Source: Microbacterium sp. TPD7012 (lineage in GTDB: Bacteria > Actinomycetota > Actinomycetes > Actinomycetales > Microbacteriaceae). From it: 64,000 nt of DNA. Both the position numbers and the translations under genes were made by a program. The notes under the pieces are model-generated. The model was not told the origin of the DNA and did no database searches. It worked only from the letters and a program-made list of their open reading frames with translations. The DNA lies in the NCBI RefSeq assembly GCF_003075395.1, contig NZ_QDFV01000002.1:186001-250000 (forward strand), written 5' to 3'. Below, in pieces: positions 43,208-51,331 of this stretch; within the stretch, counting starts at the first letter, position 1, and each line of letters opens with the position of its first letter.

Positions 43208-44431
43208 GTGAGCGAGAACTCCCGACGGCGTCGCACCATCGCGCGACACGGTCAGCAGCGCACCCCGGGGGCAATCGGGCAGCTGTTGAAGTTCCTCGCC
43301 ATCGGCCTCGCCGTGGTGCTCGTCAGCGGTTTCGGCGTCGGCGCGTACATCCTCTACGACTTCTCCAGCACGGTCTCCGCCAACGCGGTCGACCTCGAGG
43401 GGCAGGAGCAGCTCCCGCCGGACATCGGAGAGTACAAAGAGGGCTTCAACCTCGTCCTCACCGGTGTCGACACGTGCGAGGAGAAGTACAAGGACCTCTT
43501 CGGCGATCGCTGCACCGGCGCGGACTCCGAAGGCACGCTCAACGACGTGAACCTCCTGGTCCACGTCTCGCAGGAGCCTCGTCGCATCACCGTCGTCAGC
43601 TTCCCCCGCGACCTGATGGTCCCGATCCCGGAGTGCACCGACCCCGAGGGTGAAGTGCACTCGGGCATGAGCAAGCAGCCGCTCAACGTCGCCTACACCG
43701 ACGCCGGGCTGAACTGCGTCGCCAAGACGATCTCCGCGCTCACCGGGCAGGAGATCCAGTTCGCTGCCTCGGTCACCTTCGGCGGCGTGATCGAGATCAC
43801 GAACGCGATCGGCGGCGTCGAGGTCTGCCTCGCCAGCCCGATCGACGACGTCTACACCGGCCTCGACATGGAGGCGGGAACGCACTACCTGCAGGGCCTG
43901 CAGGCGCTGCAGTTCCTCCGCACCCGCCACGGCGTCGGCGACGGCAGCGACCTCGGACGCATCGGCAACCAGCAGCAGTACATGTCGAGCCTGGCTCGCG
44001 CGCTGATCAGCGGTGAGACGCTCGGCAACGTGCCGGTCATGCTGAAGCTCGCGAACATCGGTCTCAACAACCTCGAGACCAGCACCTCGCTCGCCGACCC
44101 GATGAAGATCGTGCAGATCGCCCTGGCCGTGAAGTCGGTGCCGTTCGAGGACATCGTCTTCCTGCAGTACCCGACCGTCGGCGACAGCGACGATCCGAAC
44201 AAGGTCGTGCCGAACGAGCAGGCGGCGAGCGTCATGTGGGACGCCATCGCGGCGAACGCGCAGCTGCAGATCACGCACCAGAACACCAGCAACGACGGTG
44301 TGGTCGTGCAGGACCCGGCGGTCCCGGTCGAAGGCGCGACACCGGACCCGACGGTGGTCCAGCTCCCCGACACGATCAAGGGCAACTCCGCCGCGCAGCA
44401 GACCTGCTCGAACGGCAACGTCCGCGAATAG
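43208..44431 (+). CDS. LytR-CpsA-Psr (LCP) family cell-wall ligase
   Basis: 407 residues. It transfers undecaprenyl-linked glycopolymers to peptidoglycan outside the membrane. A basic cytoplasmic start is followed by one membrane segment (about 25-47). The LCP domain follows with GFNLVLTGVDTCE, LNDVNLLVHVSQEPRRITVVSFPRDLMVPI and a late QALQFLRTRHGVGDGSDLGRIGNQQQYMSSL, which holds the Arg and Asp residues for the lipid phosphate. I start at GTG 43208 with AAAGG upstream. The extended C-terminus contains many Asp, Pro and Val residues. Confidence 0.93.
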   Translation: MSENSRRRRTIARHGQQRTPGAIGQLLKFLAIGLAVVLVSGFGVGAYILYDFSSTVSANAVDLEGQEQLPPDIGEYKEGFNLVLTGVDTCEEKYKDLFGDRCTGADSEGTLNDVNLLVHVSQEPRRITVVSFPRDLMVPIPECTDPEGEVHSGMSKQPLNVAYTDAGLNCVAKTISALTGQEIQFAASVTFGGVIEITNAIGGVEVCLASPIDDVYTGLDMEAGTHYLQGLQALQFLRTRHGVGDGSDLGRIGNQQQYMSSLARALISGETLGNVPVMLKLANIGLNNLETSTSLADPMKIVQIALAVKSVPFEDIVFLQYPTVGDSDDPNKVVPNEQAASVMWDAIAANAQLQITHQNTSNDGVVVQDPAVPVEGATPDPTVVQLPDTIKGNSAAQQTCSNGNVRE

Positions 44432-44466
44432 CATCCTCCGCGCTTGCAGCGCGTTTGCGCGATCCT

Positions 44467-44485
44467 GCAAGAACTTGCGTACACT
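44467..44485 (+). promoter_or_regulatory. Leaderless promoter and operator of the LacI-family gene
   Basis: GCAAGAACTTGC (44467-44478) is an inverted repeat that abuts the -10 box TACACT (44480-44485), which is six bases before the ATG. A related CTTGCAGCGCG lies just upstream at 44443. Binding here would block the regulator's own gene. The same GCAAGAA word recurs before the GH13 gene. Confidence 0.55.
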
Positions 44486-44491
44486 GACCTC

Positions 44492-45496
44492 ATGTCGAAG
44501 CGACTCGCCGAGGTGGCGCGCAAGGTCGGTGTGAGCGAGGCCACGGTCAGCCGCGTGCTGAACGACAAGCCGGGCGTCTCGAGTGCGACGCGCCAGGCGG
44601 TGCTGACCGCTCTCGACGTGCTCGGCTACGAGCGGCCGACGAAGCTGCGGGGCGAGCGTGCGCGACTGGTCGGCCTCGTGCTGCCCGAGCTGCAGAATCC
44701 GATCTTCCCGGCTTTCGCCGAGATCGTCGGCGGCGCCCTGACGCAGAACGGGTACACGCCCCTGCTGTGCACGCAGAACGCGGGCGGCGTCACCGAGTCG
44801 GACTACATCGACCTGCTCCTCGCCCAGCAGGTGTCCGGAGTGATCTTCCTCGGCGGCAACTACACGCAGGCGGATGCCGCGCATCAGCACTACGAGAGGC
44901 TCCGCCAGGTCAACCTGCCGACCGTGCTGGTCAACGCCCGCGTCCCCGAGCTGCAGTTCGCCACGGTCTCCACCGACGATGCCGCCGCCGCCGAGCAGGC
45001 CGTCCTCCACGTGCACCAGCTGGGGCACCGGCGGATCGGCCTCCTGCTCGGCCCGGGCGATCATGTGCCGTCGCAGCGGAAGCTCGACGCCGCGCGCCGA
45101 CTGCTCGAGCGACTCGGCACCCCGCTCTCCGACGACCTCGTCGTCCGCGGCATGTACTCCCTCGAATCGGGGCAGGCCGGGGCTGCACGCCTCCTCGAGG
45201 CCGGGGCGACCGCGATCGTCTGCGCGAGTGATCCGATGGCGCTCGGCGCCGTGCGCGCGGCCCGCCGCGCGGGCTTCTCGGTCCCCGGAGACGTGAGCGT
45301 GGTCGGCTTCGACGACTCCGCCCTGATGAGCTGCACCGAACCGCCCCTGACGACGGTGCGTCAGCCGATCGAGTCCATGGGGCGGGCGGTGATCGCCCTC
45401 CTCCTCGCGCAGATCGCCGGCACGGCTCAGCCGATCGACGAGCTCCTCTTCGAGCCCGAGCTCGTCCTCCGGGCGTCGACGGGACCTCTGGCCTGA
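44492..45496 (+). CDS. LacI-family transcriptional regulator of the alpha-glucoside locus
   Basis: 334 residues. The helix-turn-helix is at the N-terminus (LAEVARKVGVSEATVSRVLNDKPGVSSATRQAV) with the hinge and a periplasmic-binding-like ligand domain (VGLVLPELQNPIFPAFAEIVGGAL). It resembles MalR/AglR-type repressors by context: it precedes a GH13 glucosidase and CUT1 importer, and GCAAGAA-type operators lie before both its own gene and theirs. The effector is probably a maltose- or glucoside-like sugar (inference). Confidence 0.92.
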   Translation: MSKRLAEVARKVGVSEATVSRVLNDKPGVSSATRQAVLTALDVLGYERPTKLRGERARLVGLVLPELQNPIFPAFAEIVGGALTQNGYTPLLCTQNAGGVTESDYIDLLLAQQVSGVIFLGGNYTQADAAHQHYERLRQVNLPTVLVNARVPELQFATVSTDDAAAAEQAVLHVHQLGHRRIGLLLGPGDHVPSQRKLDAARRLLERLGTPLSDDLVVRGMYSLESGQAGAARLLEAGATAIVCASDPMALGAVRAARRAGFSVPGDVSVVGFDDSALMSCTEPPLTTVRQPIESMGRAVIALLLAQIAGTAQPIDELLFEPELVLRASTGPLA

Positions 45497-45540
45497 CCCT
45501 TCGGGATCCGGTCGCCCCGCCGCCGACTTTCATGCGGTCC

Positions 45541-45605
45541 GCAAGAATCGCAAAATTGCGACAGATTGTTTAGTTCTTGCGTTAAACGTGAGGTAAAGCT
45601 ACATT
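45541..45605 (+). promoter_or_regulatory. Promoter and operators of the GH13-importer operon
   Basis: The -35 TTGCGT (45577-45582) and -10 TACATT (45600-45605) are 17 bases apart. GCAAGAATCGCAAAATTGCG (45541-45560) contains the dyad CGCAA-AA-TTGCG. A second half-site, TTCTTGCG (45574-45581), overlaps the -35. These match the operator before the LacI gene. Confidence 0.6.
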
Positions 45606-45636
45606 CGGGACATCGCCACCGACGACGAGGAGTTCC

Positions 45637-47334
45637 GTGGACACCGATGTTCTGCGCAGCACCGCCCCCGTGCCTGCACGCACCGCCACCCTGCCGGCGG
45701 ATGAGGGATGGTGGCGCACGGCCGTGATCTACCAGGTCTACGTGCGCAGCTTCGCGGACGGGAACGGCGACGGTGTCGGCGACCTCGCCGGAGTCCGCGC
45801 GCGCCTCGGGTACCTCAAGAGCCTCGGCGTCGATGCTCTCTGGTTCAACCCCTGGTACCGGAGCCCGCTGGCCGACGGCGGATACGACGTGCAGGACTAC
45901 CGCGACATCGACCCGCGGTTCGGCACGCTGGAGGAGGCGGAGCAGCTCATCGCCGAGGCCCTCGCGCTCGGCATCCGCACGATCATCGACATCGTTCCCA
46001 ATCACATCTCCGATCAGCACGAGTGGTTCCAGCGTGCACTGGCCGCGGGCCCGGGGAGTCCCGAGCGCGAGCGCTTCTGGTTCCATCCCGGGCGTGGGGA
46101 GAACGGCGACGGCATCCCCACCAACTGGGTCTCCAGCTTCCAGGGCGAGACCTGGACGCGCACGCGGAACCCCGACGGCACGCCCGGTGAGTGGTACCTG
46201 CACCTGTTCACGCCCGAGCAGCCGGACCTCAACTGGAACCACCCCGACGTGAGGCGCGAGCACGAGGACATCCTGCGCTTCTGGTTCGACCGCGGGGTCG
46301 CCGGCGTGCGCATCGACTCCGCCGCGCTGCCGGTCAAGGACGCGGCCCTCCCGGATCTGCCTCCCGGGAGCGCGCCGGCGATCGGGCATCCGCACATCGA
46401 TCGCGACGAGCTGCACGACATCTACCGGGACTGGCGCGCCGTCGCCGACGAGTACGACGGCGAGCGGGTGCTCGTGGGGGAGGTGTGGCTCGAAGACGCC
46501 GAGCGCTTCGCCCGCTACCTGCGCCCCGGCGAGATGCACACCGCTTTCAACTTCGGCTTCATGACGCAGCCGTGGAGCGCGCAGGCCATGCGCGACTCGA
46601 TCACCCGCACGCTCGCCGAGCATGCGCCCGTGGGCGCCCCGGCCACCTGGGTGCTGTCCAACCACGACGTCACCCGCCCGGCGACGCGCTACGGCCGGGC
46701 CGACTCCTCGTTCGCCTTCGATCGCAAGCGCTTCGGGACCCCGACCGATGCCGGGCGCGGGCGGGAGCGGGCGCGCGCCGCCGCGCTGCTCGTGGCAGCC
46801 CTCCCCGGCAGCCTCTACATCTATCAGGGCGACGAGCTGGGGCTTCCGGAGGTGGAGCTGCCGCTCGACGCGATCGAGGACCCCATGCACTTCCGCTCCG
46901 GCGGGGTCGACCCGGGTCGGGACGGATGCCGCGTGCCGCTGCCCTGGTCCGGCACCGCGACCCCCTACGGGTTCGGCGGGACGCCCTGGCTCCCGCAACC
47001 GGGGGACTGGGCGCCCCTCAGCGTCGACGCGCAGGAGCACGACCCGGCATCCACGCTGAATCTGTACCGCGACGCGATCGCGCTGCGCCGCGACGTCGAG
47101 GACCTCGCCGAAGGCGGCTTCTCGTGGCTGGAGCTCGGCGCCGACGTGCTGGCCTTCCGGCGCGGCGACGGCGTGCTGAGCATCACGAACCTCGGCCCCG
47201 CCCCGGTGCCGCTGCCCGCGCACCACGAGGTCCTCCTCACCAGCACGCCGCTCGACGGCGTGCTGCCCCCCGACTCCACGGCCTGGCTCGCCCTGCGCCC
47301 GCTGCCGGAGCGCGCCGGCGGAGCGCACCACTGA
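45637..47334 (+). CDS. Glycoside hydrolase family 13 (alpha-glucosidase / oligo-1,6-glucosidase type)
   Basis: 565 residues, no signal peptide, so it acts in the cytoplasm on imported sugars. The start WWRTAVIYQVYVRSFADGNGDGVGDLAGV is typical of GH13 alpha-glucosidases. Conserved regions follow: DIVPNHIS, GVRIDSA (nucleophile D227), GEVWLED (acid/base E282) and SNHDV (D344). It probably hydrolyses maltose-, isomaltose- or trehalulose-like substrates. The GTG start has a GAGGAG ribosome site. The genes behind it encode the matching importer. Confidence 0.93.
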   Translation: MDTDVLRSTAPVPARTATLPADEGWWRTAVIYQVYVRSFADGNGDGVGDLAGVRARLGYLKSLGVDALWFNPWYRSPLADGGYDVQDYRDIDPRFGTLEEAEQLIAEALALGIRTIIDIVPNHISDQHEWFQRALAAGPGSPERERFWFHPGRGENGDGIPTNWVSSFQGETWTRTRNPDGTPGEWYLHLFTPEQPDLNWNHPDVRREHEDILRFWFDRGVAGVRIDSAALPVKDAALPDLPPGSAPAIGHPHIDRDELHDIYRDWRAVADEYDGERVLVGEVWLEDAERFARYLRPGEMHTAFNFGFMTQPWSAQAMRDSITRTLAEHAPVGAPATWVLSNHDVTRPATRYGRADSSFAFDRKRFGTPTDAGRGRERARAAALLVAALPGSLYIYQGDELGLPEVELPLDAIEDPMHFRSGGVDPGRDGCRVPLPWSGTATPYGFGGTPWLPQPGDWAPLSVDAQEHDPASTLNLYRDAIALRRDVEDLAEGGFSWLELGADVLAFRRGDGVLSITNLGPAPVPLPAHHEVLLTSTPLDGVLPPDSTAWLALRPLPERAGGAHH

Positions 47335-47376
47335 ACCCTGCACGACCCGATCAGCAATCACATGGAAGGAAAGACG

Positions 47377-48747
47377 ATGAAGTCACCGAAGAGGACCCTG
47401 GTCGCCGGCGTCGCCGTGCTGGCCACGGTCACCGCTCTCGCCGGCTGCTCCGCAGGCGGAAACGAGGGCAGCGCGAGCGGCAAGACCGAGCTGCGCGTCG
47501 CGACGTTCCCGCCCGGCGCCGATGCCGCGGCCTACGACGCGTTCGCGGCGCAGGAGAAGCAGTTCGAGAAGGAGCACCCCGACATCGACATCATCGGGGT
47601 CGAGTACGAGTGGGAGGGTCCGACCTTCGCCGTCCAGCTCGCCGGCGGCAGCCTGCCCGACGTCTTCACCGTGCCGTTCACCGACTCCAAGACGCTCCTC
47701 GAGAACGGGCAGCTCATGGACGTCACCGATGCCATCGACGAGCTCGGGTACACCGATCGGTTCAACCCGATCATCCTCGACGGCGTCACGGGCGACGACG
47801 GCAAGCTCTACGGGTTCCCGCGCCAGGCCTACGCCGCGGCACTCCACTACAACCGCGATCTGTTCGAGCAGGCGGGTCTCGACCCCGACAACCCGCCGCA
47901 GACGTGGGACGAGATCCGCGAGGCCGCGAAGGCGATCACGGACGCCACCGGCAAGGCCGGCTACGCGCAGATGGCGATCAACAACACCGGCGGCTGGCAG
48001 CTCACCTCGCAGACCGTCGCCCGCGGCGGACGCACGCAGACCGACAACGGCGACGGCACGGCGGAGTCGACCATCGACAACGATGCGACGAAGGCAGCGC
48101 TCCAGTTCCTGCATGACGTGAAGTGGACGGACGGCTCCTTCGGATCGAAGGTCGACCTCGACTGGGGCACGATCAACCAGGAGTTCGCCGCCGGCAACAT
48201 CGGCATGTACACGTCGGGCTCCGACATCTACACGGCGCTGGTGCGCGACTTCGGCATGGACTCCGCGATCTACGGCATGACCGTGGTCCCGCTCGAGGGC
48301 GACGACCCCGGCACGCTCGGCGGCGGCGACATCGCCGTGATGAGCCCGACCATCGACGAGACGACCAAGGCGGCCGGCGTCGAGTGGATCGACTGGTACT
48401 ACATGCAGAAGCTCATGGACAAGGACGCCGCGGTGCTCGACGCCAAGACGCTCGACGAGTCGGGTCAGGCGGTCGGCACGCCGCTGCTGCCGGTGCTCAG
48501 TCGTGAGCTCTATGACGAGTCGCAGGAATGGATCGCGGACTACATCAACGTCCCCGTCGACCAGATGAAGCCGTTCAGCGAGCGCATCTGGGATCAGACG
48601 CCGGTCGGCGAGCCGAAGGTGAAGACCCAGGAGGTCTACTCGCTTCTCGACTCGGTCGTGCAGACCGTGCTCACGGACCAGAACGCCGACATCGACGCTC
48701 TCCTCGCTCAGGTGCAGACCGAGGCGCAGGCGAAGCTCGACGAGTAG
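47377..48747 (+). CDS. CUT1 ABC transporter sugar-binding lipoprotein
   Basis: 456 residues. The signal has a lipobox (TALAGC, Cys near residue 24), so it is a lipid-anchored receptor. The fold is that of extracellular solute-binding family 1 (FPPGADAAAYDAFAAQEKQFEKEHPDI, GSLPDVFTVPFTDSK, YGFPRQAYAAALHYN). By context it binds an alpha-glucoside. I start at ATG 47377 with GGAAAG upstream. It lies 42 bp after the GH13 gene. Confidence 0.94.
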   Translation: MKSPKRTLVAGVAVLATVTALAGCSAGGNEGSASGKTELRVATFPPGADAAAYDAFAAQEKQFEKEHPDIDIIGVEYEWEGPTFAVQLAGGSLPDVFTVPFTDSKTLLENGQLMDVTDAIDELGYTDRFNPIILDGVTGDDGKLYGFPRQAYAAALHYNRDLFEQAGLDPDNPPQTWDEIREAAKAITDATGKAGYAQMAINNTGGWQLTSQTVARGGRTQTDNGDGTAESTIDNDATKAALQFLHDVKWTDGSFGSKVDLDWGTINQEFAAGNIGMYTSGSDIYTALVRDFGMDSAIYGMTVVPLEGDDPGTLGGGDIAVMSPTIDETTKAAGVEWIDWYYMQKLMDKDAAVLDAKTLDESGQAVGTPLLPVLSRELYDESQEWIADYINVPVDQMKPFSERIWDQTPVGEPKVKTQEVYSLLDSVVQTVLTDQNADIDALLAQVQTEAQAKLDE

Positions 48748-48750
48748 TCG

Positions 48751-49716
48751 ATGACGATGACGCTCTCCGAACAGCGGGCGGCGGTGGAGGATTCTCCGCC
48801 GCCCGCTGCGCGCCGACCCCGCCGCCGCTCACCGCTCACCTGGTATCGCGGCGGCGGGCTGGCGAACCTCGTGTTCGTCCTGCCGATGCTGTTCGTGTTC
48901 GTGTTCTTCTCCTGGTCGCCGATCGTGCAGTCCGTGATCATGAGCCTGCAGAAGACGAACCTGATCGTCGCGGAATGGGTCGGCTTCGACAACTACCTCG
49001 CGGTGATCGGCGACCCCGAGCTCGGTCGGGCCGTGATCAACACGCTCTGGTTCGCGGTGCTCGCGCTGCTCTTCGGGTTCCCGCTGCCGCTGCTGATGGC
49101 GGTGCTGATGAGCGAGGTCCGCCGCGGCAAGGGTCTCTACTCCGCCCTTGCTTATCTCCCGGTCGTCATCCCCCCGGTCGTCGCCGTGCTGCTGTGGAAG
49201 TTCTTCTACAGCGCCGATCCGTCGGGCGTCTTCAACACCGTGCTCGGCTGGGTGGGCATCGCGCCGCAGCCGTGGATCCAGGATGCCGTGCAGGCGATGC
49301 CGTCCCTCGTGCTCGAAGCGACTTGGGCCGGGGCCGGCGGCTCGATCATCATCTACCTCGCCGCTCTGCTGGGCGTCCCACCCGAGCTCTACGACGCGGC
49401 GGAGGTCGACGGCGCCGGCATCTGGAAGAAGGTCTGGCACGTCACGCTGCCGCAGCTGCGCGGCATCCTCTTCATCATGCTGATCCTGCAGGTCATCGCG
49501 ACCGCGCAGGTGTTCCTCGAGCCGTTCCTGTTCACCGGCGGCGGTCCTGCCGGCGCGACGAAGACCGTGCTGCTGTACATCTACGACAAGGCCTTCCGGA
49601 ACAGCCTGGGCGGCGACTACGGCGAGGCGACCGCGGTCTCGGTGCTGCTCGCGATCGTGCTGGCCGTCCTCTCCTGGCTGTACTTCAAACTGACCGACCG
49701 ATGGAGCACGACATGA
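48751..49716 (+). CDS. CUT1 ABC transporter permease (MalF-like)
   Basis: 321 residues with six membrane segments. The EAA loop AAEVDGAGIWKKVWHVTLPQLRG contacts the ATPase. The N-terminal cytoplasmic stretch is Pro/Arg-rich. It starts 3 bp after the binding-protein gene; a second in-frame ATG lies two codons later. The last bases overlap the next permease. No ATP-binding gene is nearby, so a shared MsiK-like ATPase elsewhere is likely, as is usual in actinobacteria. Confidence 0.93.
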   Translation: MTMTLSEQRAAVEDSPPPAARRPRRRSPLTWYRGGGLANLVFVLPMLFVFVFFSWSPIVQSVIMSLQKTNLIVAEWVGFDNYLAVIGDPELGRAVINTLWFAVLALLFGFPLPLLMAVLMSEVRRGKGLYSALAYLPVVIPPVVAVLLWKFFYSADPSGVFNTVLGWVGIAPQPWIQDAVQAMPSLVLEATWAGAGGSIIIYLAALLGVPPELYDAAEVDGAGIWKKVWHVTLPQLRGILFIMLILQVIATAQVFLEPFLFTGGGPAGATKTVLLYIYDKAFRNSLGGDYGEATAVSVLLAIVLAVLSWLYFKLTDRWSTT

Positions 49717-50660
49717 GCCTCGCGACCCGCCTCTCGACGCGCGCGGCGGAGCGAGCCGCAGAACGCGCCGCCGACCGCGTGGGGGATCGCACCGTGATCT
49801 CCGACTCGGAGCGCCGGCGAGCCGGCATCCGCGTCGGGATGTCGATCACGCACGTGTTCCTCGCAGTCGGGCTGGTGGTCGCCGGACTCGGGCCGATCCT
49901 GTGGCTCGCGAAGTCGGCGGTGACGCCCACGCAGGACACCCTGCAGCAGCCCTTCGCGCTCTGGCCGAACGGCATCGACTGGGCGAACCTTCAGACGGCG
50001 TGGAACGACATCCACATCGACCAGTACTTCCTGAACACGGTCGTCATCGCGCTCGGCGCCTGGTTCGTGCAGCTGTTCATCGCGACGACCGCGGGCTACG
50101 CGCTGTCCGTGCTGCAGCCGCGGTACGCGCCGCTGCTGAACGCGCTCGTGCTCGCCACGCTGTTCATCCCCGGCATCGTGCTGCTGGTGCCGCTGTACCT
50201 GACGATCGTGCATCCGCCGCTGCTGGGCGACGTGAGCCTGCTCAACAACTACCTCGCGGTGTGGCTGCCGATGGGGGCGAACGCCTTCAACATCCTGCTC
50301 GTGAAGCGGTTCTTCGACTCGCTGCCTCGTGAGGTCTTCGAGGCCGCCCGCACGGACGGCGCGGGCCCGTTCCGCCTGTTCTGGTCGATCGTGCTGCCGA
50401 TGTCGAAGCCGATCCTCGGCGTCGTGTCGGTGTTCGCGATCATCGCCGCGTGGAAGGACTACCTCTGGCCGATGCTGGTGCTGCCCGACCCCGCCGTGCA
50501 GCCGCTGTCGGTGCGGCTTCCCGCCGTGCAGTCGCAGACCGAGCTCGACGTCTTCCTCGCCGCGCTCGCGATCGCCACGCTCATCCCGATCGCGATGTTC
50601 CTGATCTTCCAGTCCGTGTTCCTGCGCTCGGCAGGACTCGGGGGAGCGGTGAAGGGCTAG
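49713..50660 (+). CDS. CUT1 ABC transporter permease (MalG-like)
   Basis: 315 residues with six membrane segments and the EAA motif EAARTDGAGPFRLFWSIVLPM. The first 40 residues are a charged Ala/Arg-rich cytoplasmic stretch. GGAG precedes the ATG at 49713, which overlaps the previous stop; an in-frame ATG four codons earlier is possible. Its stop overlaps the end of the convergent TetR gene by 4 bp. Confidence 0.93.
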   Translation: MSLATRLSTRAAERAAERAADRVGDRTVISDSERRRAGIRVGMSITHVFLAVGLVVAGLGPILWLAKSAVTPTQDTLQQPFALWPNGIDWANLQTAWNDIHIDQYFLNTVVIALGAWFVQLFIATTAGYALSVLQPRYAPLLNALVLATLFIPGIVLLVPLYLTIVHPPLLGDVSLLNNYLAVWLPMGANAFNILLVKRFFDSLPREVFEAARTDGAGPFRLFWSIVLPMSKPILGVVSVFAIIAAWKDYLWPMLVLPDPAVQPLSVRLPAVQSQTELDVFLAALAIATLIPIAMFLIFQSVFLRSAGLGGAVKG

Positions 50661-51238
50661 TCGCCGCGCGCGGGCGACGGGGCCAGCGCGTCGATCAGCG
50701 CGGCCATGATGCCGGGCATGTCGACCGTCGGGTCGATCATCCACTGCAGCTGCAGGCCGTCCGATGCCGCCTGGATGATCCGCGCCAGGGTGTCGGGGTC
50801 GAGGGCCGGACGCTGGTCGTCGTTCGTGAAGCTCTCGGCGATGCTCGAGCGCAGCCGCTCGCTGCGCTCGAGGAAGTAGTCGTGCGCGGGATGAGCGGGG
50901 TCGGCGGCATCCACCGCGAGTCGTGAGAACAGGGCGACCAGGCCGGGCACCTGCGTGTTGTGGCGGATGACCTCGAGGAAGCCGTCCCTCGCCCCCTCCG
51001 CGTCGAGGAAGGCGGGATCGAGGCCGTCGTGCTCGTCGCGCTTGCGCAGCACCGCGGTGAAGAGCTCCTCCTTCGAGCCGAAGTAGTGCAGGAGGGCGGC
51101 GGGAGTCACACCGACGACTTCGGCGATCTCCTTGAGAGACGCGTTCTGGTATCCCTTCCGGCCGATGACGTCGAGCGCGCTCTCGAGGATCTCCTCGCGT
51201 CGCGCGACGCCCTTCGCGTAAGAACCTCGGACAGCCAT
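50657..51238 (-). CDS. TetR-family transcriptional regulator
   Basis: 193 residues. The helix-turn-helix lies at about 33-58 (SLKEIAEVVGVTPAALLHYFGSKEELF). The ligand domain is helical and of normal size. It is divergent from a GH3 beta-glucosidase gene, with 93 bp between them, and probably controls it and itself. A leaderless -10 box precedes the ATG. The direct repeat CTAATNCTGAA in the gap may be its site. Confidence 0.92.
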   Translation of the reverse strand: MAVRGSYAKGVARREEILESALDVIGRKGYQNASLKEIAEVVGVTPAALLHYFGSKEELFTAVLRKRDEHDGLDPAFLDAEGARDGFLEVIRHNTQVPGLVALFSRLAVDAADPAHPAHDYFLERSERLRSSIAESFTNDDQRPALDPDTLARIIQAASDGLQLQWMIDPTVDMPGIMAALIDALAPSPARGD

Positions 51239-51244
51239 GAGTCG

Positions 51245-51250
51245 AGACTA
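51245..51250 (-). promoter_or_regulatory. -10 box, leaderless promoter of the TetR gene
   Basis: TAGTCT, six bases, ATG at 51238. Confidence 0.6.
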
Positions 51251-51293
51251 ATCCTGAATGACGTTTGGAATCTAATACTGAAGCGCATATAGT
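51248..51293 (+). promoter_or_regulatory. Promoter of the GH3 gene with direct repeats
   Basis: The -35 is TTTGGA (51264-51269), the spacer 18 bases and the -10 TATAGT (51288-51293). CTAATCCTGAA (51248-51258) and CTAATACTGAA (51272-51282) are direct repeats 24 bases apart that flank the -35 and touch the TetR promoter. Confidence 0.5.
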
Positions 51294-51331
51294 TTTCGCA
51301 AGGACACCGCCGTCGCTGCGAAAGGAAGACC

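Noticed and set aside
48751..50660. A missing ATPase taken as a sign of a broken transporter (also at 59233-62441).
   Set aside because: CUT1 importers in actinobacteria usually share one MsiK-type ATPase encoded elsewhere.
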